From: Micromonospora sp. HK10
Lineage (GTDB): Bacteria > Actinomycetota > Actinomycetes > Mycobacteriales > Micromonosporaceae
DNA: 64,000 nt
Direction of reading: 5' to 3'
NCBI RefSeq assembly: GCF_000982955.1
Contig: NZ_KQ058902.1
Location: forward strand, 19,387-83,386
The position numbers were made by a program, and so were the translations under genes. Below, one piece after another: positions 22,719 to 31,086 of this stretch. The notes beneath the pieces were generated by a model. It worked only from the letters and a program-made list of their open reading frames with translations. It was not told the DNA's origin and searched no databases. The first letter of the stretch is position 1; every line of letters starts with the position of its first letter.

Positions 22719-24828
22719 GGGTCACCTCCGCACCGGCCCGGTGGGTCCGCGACAGCCGGCTCGGCCACCAGATCCGCGCCCCGATGTCGTACGACAGGGC
22801 CGGGACCAGCAGCGAGCGGACGACGATGGTGTCGAGCAGCACCCCGACGGCGACCGCCACCCCCAGCTCGACGAGCACCACCAGCGGCAGCACGGCGAGC
22901 GCGGAGAAGGTGGCGGCGAGGACGATGCCGGCCGAGGTGATCACGCCGCCGGTGACGGCGAGTCCGGCGAGCACGCCGGCCCGGGTGCCGCGGCGGACCG
23001 ATTCCTCGCGTACCCGGCTCATTAGGAAGATGTTGTAGTCAATGCCGAGGGCGACCAGGAAGACGAACGCGAACAGCGGGAACGACTGGTCGACGCCGGG
23101 GAAGTCGAGCACGTACCGGAAGACGAGCGCGCAGAGCCCGAGCGTGGCCAGGAACGACAGCACCACGGTGGCGATCAGCAGGAGCGGGGCGACCAGGGCG
23201 CGCAGCAGCACGGCCAGGATGACCGCGATGACCAGCAGCACCACCGGGATGATGACGTTGCGGTCCCGGGTGGAGGCGTCGGCGGTGTCCACGTTGATGG
23301 CGGTGAACCCGCCCACCACGGCGTCGGCGCCCGGCACCCGGTGCAACGTCTCGCGCAGCGCGCGGAGGGTCCGCTCGGCGCGGTCGCTGTCCGGCGGGTC
23401 GGCCAGGGTGGCCTCGAGCTGCACCCGCCCGTCGACCACGGTGGGTGGGGCGTCCGCCGCGGGCGGGCCGGCCTGCCGGGTGAAGGGGCGGACCGAGGCG
23501 ACCCCGGGTACGCCCTGCGCGGCCCGGGCGACCTGCTCGGCGGTGGCCTGGTTGGCGAAGATGGTGGCCGGGCTGCCGGTGCCGGCCGGGTAGTGCCGGG
23601 CGATCACCTCCTGGCCGGCGACCGAGTCGGTGCGCTTGGTGAACAGGTCGGACTGGCCAAGGGCGGTGGCGTTGAGCTGGGTGACCCCGAGCGCGAGGGC
23701 GGCCAGGGCCACCGCGGTGACCAGCCAGATGACCCGGGCGCGCCGGGCGACGAAGCCGGCGACCCGGCCCCAGATGCCGTGCTCGGCCTGCGGGTCGGCG
23801 TCGTCGTGGCGGGGCCGTCGCGGCCAGAACGCCCACCGCCCGCCGAGCAGCAGCAGGGCGGGCAGGAAGGTGAGCATCACCAGCAGGGTGGCCGCGATGC
23901 CGACGGCGGCGACCGGGCCGAGCGCCCGGTTGGAGTTGAGGCTGGACAGCAGCAGGCAGAGCAGGCTCACGATGACGGTGGCGCCGGAGGCGACGATCGC
24001 CGGGGCGGCGCCCTTCCAGGCCGCCCACAGTGCGTCCCAGGGGCGTTCGTGGCGGTGCAGTTCCTCGCGGTAGCGGGCGATGAGCAGCAGCGCGTAGTCG
24101 GTGCCGGCGCCGAAGACCAGCACGGTGAGGATGCCCTGCGCCTGTCCGTTGAGCTTGATGACGTCGTCGCGGGCCAGGACGTAGACGAAGACCGCCGCAA
24201 GCGAGTACGACATGCCGGCGGCGAGCAGCGGGAAGACCCAGAGCACCGGGCTGCGGTAGACGATCAGCAGAATCACCAGCACGACGACCAGCGTGACCAG
24301 CAGCAGCGGCCCGTCGATGGCGGTGAACACCTCGATCAGGTCGGCGAGCAGCCCGGCGGGGCCGGCGACGTCGACGGTGAGCCCGTCCCGGTCCGGACCG
24401 GCGATCTCCCGCAGCCGGTCGACGACGGCGCCGATCTGTTCGCCCTCGGCCGCGTCGATCGGGACGACCACCTGGACGGCCTGCCGGTCCTGGCTGGGGA
24501 TGGGCGGGGGCAACGGGGCGACCACGCCGGGCAGTTGGCCGAAGCGGGCCGCGTCGGCCTGGATCCGCTGCTGGTCGGCGGGGGTGATGCCGGTGGGACG
24601 TTCGTAGACGACGAGGGCCGGGGTGGTCTCCTTCTCGACGAAGCCGGCGGCGAGGTCCTGGGCCCGGGTCGCCTCGGCGTCGGTCGGCAGGAAGGCGGCG
24701 TTGTCGTTGGTCGCAACGTCGCCGAGCTTGCCCGCGTACGGCCCGGCGATGCCGCCGACGACCAGCCAGGCCAGCACGAGCGCCACCGCGACCAGGGTCG
24801 CTGTCCAGCGGCTCCGTCCTCCGGCCAT
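22708..24828 (-). CDS. MMPL/RND-family transporter
   Basis: This 706-residue membrane protein has two MMPL halves. Each has a long extracytoplasmic loop after the first helix and a cluster of five helices (first set from LLLVTLVVVLVILLIVYRS, second from VIIPVVLLVIAVILAVLLRA). The GTDYALLLIARYREE and GIDYNIFLMSRVREE segments are the conserved proton-relay helices of the family. It would use the proton gradient to move a lipid, glycolipid or drug. The ATG at 24828 has GAGGG upstream. The downstream flavoenzyme is coupled to it. Confidence 0.9.
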   Translation of the reverse strand: MAGGRSRWTATLVAVALVLAWLVVGGIAGPYAGKLGDVATNDNAAFLPTDAEATRAQDLAAGFVEKETTPALVVYERPTGITPADQQRIQADAARFGQLPGVVAPLPPPIPSQDRQAVQVVVPIDAAEGEQIGAVVDRLREIAGPDRDGLTVDVAGPAGLLADLIEVFTAIDGPLLLVTLVVVLVILLIVYRSPVLWVFPLLAAGMSYSLAAVFVYVLARDDVIKLNGQAQGILTVLVFGAGTDYALLLIARYREELHRHERPWDALWAAWKGAAPAIVASGATVIVSLLCLLLSSLNSNRALGPVAAVGIAATLLVMLTFLPALLLLGGRWAFWPRRPRHDDADPQAEHGIWGRVAGFVARRARVIWLVTAVALAALALGVTQLNATALGQSDLFTKRTDSVAGQEVIARHYPAGTGSPATIFANQATAEQVARAAQGVPGVASVRPFTRQAGPPAADAPPTVVDGRVQLEATLADPPDSDRAERTLRALRETLHRVPGADAVVGGFTAINVDTADASTRDRNVIIPVVLLVIAVILAVLLRALVAPLLLIATVVLSFLATLGLCALVFRYVLDFPGVDQSFPLFAFVFLVALGIDYNIFLMSRVREESVRRGTRAGVLAGLAVTGGVITSAGIVLAATFSALAVLPLVVLVELGVAVAVGVLLDTIVVRSLLVPALSYDIGARIWWPSRLSRTHRAGAEVTRGR

Positions 24829-25164
24829 CCCGTCCACCCTCGAATCGACGCAGATATCGACGCAGCGCGAGTCTAAGTCGACATCGACCATCCTGCCGGG
24901 CGAACGGGTGCCGGGGGGCGGAAACGTGGGCGACAGCAGCGCACCGGCACCGATCGGGCGGCGCGGGCGCCGGCTGCGGGCGGACGGCTGGGCGCCGGAC
25001 CGGGCCAGGCCGGACCGGACCGGGCGCCGGACCGGGCGGCAGGGGCCGGGGGCCGGGGCCTGGGGGCCGGGCGGGTGCCGACCAGGGCGGCGGAAGGCGA
25101 GCGCCGGCCGGGCCACGAGAAACGCCCGCCGGCGGGGCCGACGGGCGTGCTGTCCGAACTGAAG
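24829..25164. promoter_or_regulatory. MMPL upstream region with direct repeat
   Basis: The decamer ATCGACGCAG lies at 24844-24853 and 24856-24865 (12 bp apart), just upstream of the MMPL ribosome site, and may bind a regulator. The rest, up to the tRNA-Asn gene, is a GC-rich tract dominated by GGCCGGGG-type runs, with no gene. Confidence 0.4.
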
Positions 25165-25237
25165 CTCCCCCGTTTGGACTCGAACCAAAAACCTGCCGGT
25201 TAACAGCCGGCTGCTCTGCCAATTGAGCTACGGGGGA
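25165..25237 (-). tRNA. tRNA-Asn (GTT anticodon)
   Basis: This is a 73-nt cloverleaf on the minus strand: acceptor TCCCCCG with CGGGGGA, D-arm TAGCTCAATTGGCAGAGCA, anticodon stem GCCGGCTGTTAACCGGC reading GTT, T-arm TGGTTCGAGTCCA, discriminator G. CCA is not encoded. Confidence 0.95.
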
Positions 25238-25518
25238 CCGTAGATCACCCGGCTTGCGGATCTCTCCGCGCCGGGCGACGGGGACAAGAGTACAGGACAT
25301 CGGGGGGTGGTGCGCCAGGGGGTTACCGCACCGGACCCGACGACTTTCCCGGCATTCCACCTCCAACAATCTGGACAAATCGTCATCCTCGCCCAGGGAG
25401 GCATGACGAGAGAGCAGGATGGGTAGTTAGCCGCCGACAGAGGACGCAGGCGCGACAGGGTCGCTCCCGACGGGAATCCCGACGGGAACGGCGCGCGTCA
25501 GGTACGGAAGGAGCCGCC

Positions 25519-25920
25519 ATGCGCGGAAAGATCATGTTTCTTGGCGGGCTGGCTGCGGGATTCGTCCTGGGCGCCCGTGCCGGCCGGGAGAAGTACGAGG
25601 AGTTGGTGGTCCGGGGTCGCAAGGTGCTCGACCACCCGACCGTCCAGGAGGCGGCGGGGGTCGCGCAGGCTCAGGCGACCCGGCTCTACTCCGAGGGCAA
25701 GGACAAGCTGGGCCAGACCAAGCTCGGTGAGAAGCTGAGCACCGGCAACGGCAGCAAGCAGGAGCTGACCGGGGCCGACAAGCCGTTCGCCGGCACGCCG
25801 GCCACGGTCGGCGCCAAGGCCGGCTCGACCGGTACGGGTTCGACCAGCACGACCGGCTCGTCGACCACCAGCACGAGCAGCAAGTCGTCCGGCACGAGCA
25901 GCAACGGCAGCACCCTCTGA
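25519..25920 (+). CDS. YtxH-like small membrane-anchored protein
   Basis: This 133-residue protein starts with a glycine-rich membrane segment (IMFLGGLAAGFVLGARAGREKYEEL), the hallmark of YtxH/CsbD-neighbouring stress proteins. An amphipathic helix follows, then a Ser/Thr/Gly-rich disordered tail. Such proteins are often stress-induced and sit at the inner membrane; the function is unknown. AAGGAG precedes the ATG. A strong bidirectional hairpin follows the stop. Confidence 0.8.
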   Translation: MRGKIMFLGGLAAGFVLGARAGREKYEELVVRGRKVLDHPTVQEAAGVAQAQATRLYSEGKDKLGQTKLGEKLSTGNGSKQELTGADKPFAGTPATVGAKAGSTGTGSTSTTGSSTTSTSSKSSGTSSNGSTL

Positions 25921-25932
25921 TTCATCCGGACG

Positions 25933-25964
25933 GCGGGCCGGTCACCTCCGGGTGACCGGCCCGC
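25933..25964. terminator. Bidirectional stem-loop terminator
   Basis: GCGGGCCGGTCACC (25933-25946) and GGTGACCGGCCCGC (25951-25964) form a perfect 14-bp stem with a TCCG loop between two convergent genes. Confidence 0.85.
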
Positions 25965-25976
25965 TCCCGGTTGTCG

Positions 25977-26016
25977 GCTAGCCCATGCTGCTGAACGCTA
26001 GCCCTTGCTGCTGAAC
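25977..26016. repeat. 20-bp tandem duplication at gene 3' end
   Basis: GCTAGCCC(A/T)TGCTGCTGAAC occurs twice in tandem (25977-25996 and 25997-26016) with one mismatch. On the minus strand it repeats the last codons and stop of the isomerase gene (FSSKG-stop, then FSSMG-stop). Confidence 0.85.
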
Positions 26017-27005
26017 GCGGCGTCGAAGGCCGCGGCCGGCGCGTCGAAGGCGAGCCGGCGGACGAACTGGAGCGCCTCGGGGGCGCCGACCAGCCGGTCC
26101 ATCCCGGCGTCCTCCCACTCGATCGAGATCGGACCGTCGTAGCCGATCGCGTTCAACGCGCGGAAGCAGTCCTCCCACGGCACATCGCCGTGGCCGGTGG
26201 AGACGAAGTCCCAGCCGCGGCGCAGGTCCGCCCAGGGCAGGTGGGAGGAGAGCCGGCCGCGCCGGCCGTCCCCGGTACGGACCTTCGCGTCCTTGCAGTC
26301 CACGTGGTAGATCCGGTCGGCGAAGTCGAAGATGAAGTTGACCGGGTCCAGCTCCTGCCAGACGAAGTGCGACGGGTCCCAGTTCAGCCCGAACGCCGGC
26401 CGGTGGCCGATCGCCTCCAACGCCCGCCGGGTGGTCCAGTAGTCGTACGCGATCTCGCTCGGGTGCACCTCGTGCGCGAACCGGACGCCCACCTCGTCGA
26501 AGACGTCGAGGATCGGGTTCCACCGGTCGGCGAAGTCCTGGTAGCCACGCTCGATCATCGCGGGCGGCACCGGCGGGAACATCGCCACGGTGTGCCAGAT
26601 CGACGAGCCGGTGAAGCCGACGACCGTGCGTACCCCGAGCTTCGCCGCCGCCCGCGCGGTGTCCTTCATCTCCTCGGCGGCCCGGCGGCGGACCCCCTCC
26701 GGCTCGCCGTCGCCCCAGATCCGGGCGGGCAGGATGTCCTGGTGCCGCTCGTCGATGGGGTGGTCACAGACCGCCTGACCGACCAGGTGGTTGGAGATGG
26801 CGAAGACCTGGAGGTTGTGCTTGGCCAGGGTGGCCAGCTTGCGGTCGGTGTACGAGTCGTCGGCGAGGGCCTTGTCGACCTCGAAGTGGTCGCCCCAGCA
26901 GGCGATCTCCAGGCCGTCGTACCCCCACTCGGCGGCGAGCCGGCAGACCTCGTCGAACGGAAGGTCGGCCCACTGGCCGGTGAAGAGCGTGATCGGTCGC
27001 GCCAT
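25998..27005 (-). CDS. Sugar-phosphate isomerase/epimerase (AP-endonuclease-2 fold)
   Basis: This 335-residue TIM-barrel protein is of the xylose-isomerase-like/IolE-type superfamily. It shows the N-terminal LFTGQWADLPFDEVCRLAAEWGYDGLEIACWGDHFE, metal-ligand segments VRFAHEVHPSEIAYD (Glu, His), FGLNWDPSHFVWQ (Asp, His) and YHVDCKDAK, and a final GPISIEWEDAGMD. It would isomerise or epimerise a sugar or inositol derivative. The nearby dehydrogenase and sugar ABC importer on the same strand support a catabolic polyol pathway. ATG 27005. Confidence 0.88.
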   Translation of the reverse strand: MARPITLFTGQWADLPFDEVCRLAAEWGYDGLEIACWGDHFEVDKALADDSYTDRKLATLAKHNLQVFAISNHLVGQAVCDHPIDERHQDILPARIWGDGEPEGVRRRAAEEMKDTARAAAKLGVRTVVGFTGSSIWHTVAMFPPVPPAMIERGYQDFADRWNPILDVFDEVGVRFAHEVHPSEIAYDYWTTRRALEAIGHRPAFGLNWDPSHFVWQELDPVNFIFDFADRIYHVDCKDAKVRTGDGRRGRLSSHLPWADLRRGWDFVSTGHGDVPWEDCFRALNAIGYDGPISIEWEDAGMDRLVGAPEALQFVRRLAFDAPAAAFDAAFSSKG

Positions 27006-27274
27006 TGTCCTTCTCCCCTGTCGTGGATGGGGATTCCGTTGCGGACCGGGGCGAGGGTGACCGGATGCGGACGACCTCGACGGGAGCACCGGTGGGCGCG
27101 GTCGCGCCTGGGTCCGACGGGTTGCGCCTCCCGCCGGAGCACCGGCCACCTCGCGGTCGCCGCCCTCACTCTAGGGCGGGTACGGCCGCCAGGGAAGGCC
27201 CGCCGGAGCCGCCCGGCCCCGCCGGGGTAGGTCCGGTCCGCGACGCCGGCCCACCATGTGCAGCGCCAGGCCGG

Positions 27275-28342
27275 TCAGCGGCGCCGGTCCACCACCCGCA
27301 GCACCAGGCCGGTCAGGGCCGCCCGGGCCGGCTCCGCCAGGGGCAGCCGGTCCAGCGCGGCCCGGGCCAGCTCGGCGCGGACCCCGATCATCCGTTCCAC
27401 CGCCGCCCGCGCCCCGCTCGCCTCGATGATCCGGCGCACCTCGGCGGCGCCGGCCCCGTCCAGCCCTGGATCACCGACCAGCCGGTGCAGCCGCTCCCGC
27501 CCGGCCGGCCCGGCCGCCTCCCGGGCCAGCGCCAGCAGCACGGTGGGCTTGCCCTCGCGCAGGTCGTCCAGGTTGGACTTGCCGGTCACGGCCGGATCGC
27601 CGAAGACGCCGAGCAGGTCGTCGCGGAGCTGGAAGGCGTCCCCGAGCGGGTCGCCGAAGTGGGCCAGCGCCGCCACGGTCGGATCGTCCGCGCCGGCCAG
27701 GACGGCCCCGAGCTGCACCGGGCGGGTCACCGTGTAGCGGGCGGTCTTCAGCCGGACCACCGCGAGAGCGGCGGCCGGCGAGCCGTTCCCGGCGGCGGCG
27801 GCCAGGTCCAGGTACTCCCCCGCGATCACCTCGGTCCGCATCCGGGCCAGGACGGCGTGCCCGCTCCGGAGCCGCTCCGGGTCCAGGCCGCAGCCGTGGA
27901 ACATCTGCCCCGACCAGGCGGCGCAGAGGTCGCCGCAGAGCACCGCCGCCTGCCGGCCGTACCGCTGGGGGTCGCCGCGCCAGCCCGAGCGGGTGTGCAG
28001 CTCGGCGAAGACCCGGTGCAGGGTGGGGCGGCCGCGCCGGCGGTCACTGCGGTCGAGGATGTCGTCGTGGATCAGGGCGAAGGCGTGGAACAGCTCCAAC
28101 GCGGCGGCGGCGACCACGATCGGCGTGCCGTCGGGGCCGCCGAACCCGCGCCAGCCCCAGTAGCAGAAGAGCGGCCGCAGGCGCTTGCCGCCGGCCAGGA
28201 CGAACCGGCGTAGCTCGGCGTGGACGGCCGCCGTACCGTCGTCCGGCCGGGCCGGGATCCGCCGCCGCAGGAACGCGGCGAGCGCGGCGTCGACACGCTC
28301 ACGCAACAGAGCCGGATCGGTCGGTGCGACGGTGACAGTCAT
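27275..28342 (-). CDS. Polyprenyl diphosphate synthase
   Basis: This 355-residue trans-isoprenyl diphosphate synthase has GGKRLRP at 51-57 (IPP binding), the first Asp-rich motif DDILD at 93-97 and a second DD motif in FQLRDDLLGVFGD, plus the GK of TGKSNLDDLREGKPT. It condenses IPP with allylic diphosphates, probably to a C20-C25 product (chain length is inferred only from general resemblance to actinobacterial GGPP synthases). ATG 28342 with GAGG upstream. It sits alone between sugar-metabolism genes. Confidence 0.92.
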   Translation of the reverse strand: MTVTVAPTDPALLRERVDAALAAFLRRRIPARPDDGTAAVHAELRRFVLAGGKRLRPLFCYWGWRGFGGPDGTPIVVAAAALELFHAFALIHDDILDRSDRRRGRPTLHRVFAELHTRSGWRGDPQRYGRQAAVLCGDLCAAWSGQMFHGCGLDPERLRSGHAVLARMRTEVIAGEYLDLAAAAGNGSPAAALAVVRLKTARYTVTRPVQLGAVLAGADDPTVAALAHFGDPLGDAFQLRDDLLGVFGDPAVTGKSNLDDLREGKPTVLLALAREAAGPAGRERLHRLVGDPGLDGAGAAEVRRIIEASGARAAVERMIGVRAELARAALDRLPLAEPARAALTGLVLRVVDRRR

Positions 28343-28720
28343 GGCGCCTCGGTATCCATGGCTGACAATACCTCAGGTGGGGGTCCCACCGGCTCCACCG
28401 GACAGCCCGGATCCGGCTGGTACCCGGGCCGGCGACCCCCGATGCGCTGCCGCCGGTCCGGCCGCCGGCGCGGCGGGGCAACGACGCCCCCGCGCCGGCG
28501 GATGGTCGGGTCGGCCCGCCGGTGCGGCCGGGGAATCCCGGTCCGGCCGCACCGGACGGCCGAGCTGGTCGTGCCGGGCCGGACGTTCCGGTGGCACGCT
28601 CCCCGGCAACCGACCTCGTTCCCCGCCGCGGGGCGCAACCGCGGCGGGCCCTCGCCGGTCGGGGCCGGGAAGCCCGGGGTGGCGGCGCCGGGACGCCGTG
28701 GGCGCCCCGGGCCGCGCCGG
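28343..28720. other. Intergenic region with a possible gene remnant
   Basis: A plus-strand start at 28358 reads MADNTSGGGPTGSTGQPGSG followed by WYPG, like the GWYP motif that opens many actinobacterial DUF2510 membrane proteins. It then degenerates into an Arg/Pro-rich frame. It may be the 5' end of a lost gene. Nothing else is seen in this 378-bp gap. Confidence 0.3.
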
Positions 28721-29926
28721 TCAGGCGGGCAGTTCCGCCAGTACGGGCGCCACCTCCGTCCAGGCGGCCCGCTCCGCCGAGCGGCTCACCGCGTCGAGCA
28801 CGAGCTGGACCTGCAACGCGTCGGTGAACGACGGCGCCGGGTCGGCGCCGGTGGCGACCGCCTCGACGAAGTCGCGCATCTGGTGCGTGAAGGAGTGCTC
28901 GTAGCCGATGATGTGGCCGGGCGGCCACCAGGCCGACAGGTACGGATGCTCCGGCTCGGTCACCAGGATCCGGCTGAAGCCCTGCTCCGGGCCGGGCCGG
29001 CTGGCGTCGTAGAACTCCAGCTCGTTGAGGCGCTCCAGGTCGAACGCCACCGAGCCGAGCGACCCGTTGATCTCGACCCGCAGGGCGTTCTTGCGGCCGG
29101 TGGCGAACCGGGTCGCCTCGTACGTGGCCAGCGCTCCCCCGTCGAGCCGGGCCAGGAAGACCGCGGCGTCGTCCACGGTGACCGGCCCCGTCGCCCGGCC
29201 GTCGCCGTCGGCCTGGGCGGCCAGGCCGCTCGACCCGGCCGGCAGCGGCCGTTGCTTGACGAACGTCTCGGTCACCGCGCTCACCCCGGTGATGAGCTGG
29301 CCGGTGACGTACTGGGTGAGGTCGATGATGTGCGCGCCGATGTCGCCGAGCGCCCCGGAGCCCGCCCTGTCCTTCTGCATCCGCCAGACCAGCGGGAACT
29401 GCGGGTCGACGATCCAGTCCTGGAGGTAGACCGCCCGGACGTGCCGGATCTCGCCGAGCCGCCCGTCGGCCACCAGCCGGCGCATCAGGGCCACCGCGGG
29501 CACCCGGCGGTAGTTGAACCCGCACATCGCGCGTACCCCGGAGGCCCGGGCCGTGGCGGCCGCCGCGGCCATCCGACGAGCCTCCTCGACGGTGTTGGCC
29601 AGCGGCTTCTCGCAGAGCACGTGTTTGCCGGCGGCCAGCGCGGCGATGGCTATCTCGCAGTGGCTGTCCCCCGGCGTGCAGATGTCGACCACGTCGATGT
29701 CGTCGGACTCGACCAGCCGCCGCCAGTCCGTGGTGTGCCCGTCCCAGCCGAGCCGGTCGGCGGCGTCGGCCACCTTCGGTTCGTCCCGGCCGCAGATGAG
29801 CGCCATCCGCACCCGCGCCGGCAGGTCGTAGACCCGGTGCACGGTGCGCCACGCCTGGGAGTGCGCGGCGCCCATGAACGCGTAGCCGACCATGCCGACC
29901 CGCAGGAAGCTGTCGTGAGTGGACAA
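28721..29926 (-). CDS. Gfo/Idh/MocA-family dehydrogenase
   Basis: This 401-residue NAD(P)-dependent sugar or inositol dehydrogenase has the Rossmann start VGMVGYAFMGAAHSQAW, VDICTPGDSHCEIAIAALAAGKHVLCEKPLAN (EKP at 106-108) and the C-terminal catalytic part with GSGALGDIGAHIIDLTQY (the conserved lysine/aspartate/histidine region, here D and H). It is the last gene of the ABC importer cluster, 22 bp beyond the binding-protein gene, and likely oxidises the imported sugar or polyol. Confidence 0.92.
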   Translation of the reverse strand: MSTHDSFLRVGMVGYAFMGAAHSQAWRTVHRVYDLPARVRMALICGRDEPKVADAADRLGWDGHTTDWRRLVESDDIDVVDICTPGDSHCEIAIAALAAGKHVLCEKPLANTVEEARRMAAAAATARASGVRAMCGFNYRRVPAVALMRRLVADGRLGEIRHVRAVYLQDWIVDPQFPLVWRMQKDRAGSGALGDIGAHIIDLTQYVTGQLITGVSAVTETFVKQRPLPAGSSGLAAQADGDGRATGPVTVDDAAVFLARLDGGALATYEATRFATGRKNALRVEINGSLGSVAFDLERLNELEFYDASRPGPEQGFSRILVTEPEHPYLSAWWPPGHIIGYEHSFTHQMRDFVEAVATGADPAPSFTDALQVQLVLDAVSRSAERAAWTEVAPVLAELPA

Positions 29927-29948
29927 GGTGGGTCTCCCCCCGGTTGTT

Positions 29949-30992
29949 TCAGAACCCGAGCTTCAGGTAGCTGCCCGCGTTCTCCTTGGTGATCGTCTCG
30001 GAGGCGAGCACGATCTCCTTCGGAACCTGGAGTTCCACCAGGTCGGACATGCCCTTGTTCTGGCCGATCAGGCGGGCCAGCGAGATGGCCGAGGAGGCCA
30101 TCGACGGGCTGTAGGTGACGGTGGCCTTCAGCACCGTGTTGTCGGCCTGGATGTCCTCCATGGCCTTCTTCGAGCCGGCGCCGCCGATCATGAAGAATTC
30201 CTTGCGGTTGGCCTGGTTGACCGCGGCGAGGACCCCGATGCCCTGGTCGTCGTCGTGGTTCCAGATCGCGTCGATCTTCGGCAGGGCCTGGAAGAGGCCG
30301 GTCGCCTCCTGCTGACCGGAGTCCGCCGTGAACCGCGCCGCCCGCCGGTTGGTGACCTTGAAGCCGGCCTGGGCCAGGGTGTCGGAGAAGCCCTTCGACC
30401 GCTCCTGGGTCAGCTCCAGCTCGTCCATGCCGGCGATCTCGCCGATGATCGGCTTGCTGACGCCCTTGGCCTTGAACTGCTCGATCATGTACGTGGCGGC
30501 GGCGACGCCCATGCCGTAGTTGTCGCCCTTGATCTGCAGCCGGTACGCCTTGGCGTCCGGGAAGGCCCGGTCCAGGTTGACCACCGGGATGCCGGCCTTC
30601 ATGGCCTCCAGGCCGAACGCGTTGAGTTCCTTGCCGTCGTGCGGGAGCAGCACGATCACGTCCGGCCGCTGGGAGAGCAGGGTGGACAGCGTCGCCCGCT
30701 GCGCCGCCGCGTCGGCGCCGGCCTCCACCGCCTTGAGCTCCACGTCCGAGTACGCCGCGGCCTGCGCTTTGGCGTTGTTGGTGATGGCCGCGATCCAGCC
30801 GTGGTCGGCGGCCGGGGCGGAGAAGCCGATGGTCACCTTCTTGCCCGGCTCGCTGTTGGCCCCGGCCGCGGCGGCCTTGGTCTGGGCGGCGGTGGGCGCC
30901 TGCTCGTTGCTGGTGCAGCCGGCGAGCACGACGCCGGCGGAGAGCGCGGCGCCGCCGAAGAGCAGCCGGCGGCGCGACAGGTCACTACTCAT
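29949..30992 (-). CDS. Sugar ABC transporter substrate-binding lipoprotein
   Basis: This 347-residue ribose/galactose-type periplasmic binding protein has a twin-arginine-like, lipobox signal (SRRRLLFGGAALSAGVVLAGC). The mature part has the two-domain fold: KKVTIGFSAPAADHGWIAAI, RPDVIVLLPHDGKELNAFGLEAMKAGIPVVNLDRAF, IWNHDDDQGIGVLAAV. The closest types bind ribose, inositol or similar. It is unusual in being encoded after the permease. It belongs to the importer operon with the ATPase and permease upstream. Confidence 0.93.
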   Translation of the reverse strand: MSSDLSRRRLLFGGAALSAGVVLAGCTSNEQAPTAAQTKAAAAGANSEPGKKVTIGFSAPAADHGWIAAITNNAKAQAAAYSDVELKAVEAGADAAAQRATLSTLLSQRPDVIVLLPHDGKELNAFGLEAMKAGIPVVNLDRAFPDAKAYRLQIKGDNYGMGVAAATYMIEQFKAKGVSKPIIGEIAGMDELELTQERSKGFSDTLAQAGFKVTNRRAARFTADSGQQEATGLFQALPKIDAIWNHDDDQGIGVLAAVNQANRKEFFMIGGAGSKKAMEDIQADNTVLKATVTYSPSMASSAISLARLIGQNKGMSDLVELQVPKEIVLASETITKENAGSYLKLGF

Positions 30993-31086
30993 GACGACCT
31001 CCTGGATGAGGTGGTGGGGGTGGTGTTTTCGGGTACGTCGGGCCGGACCGCCGTCGGACTGACGGCGGCCTGGCGGTCGCGGTGGA

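Noticed and set aside
23341..24876. Plus-strand frame of over 500 codons antisense to the MMPL gene
   Set aside because: Composition is Gly/Asp/Val/Gln-rich, as expected from the complement of a membrane protein gene; no motifs.
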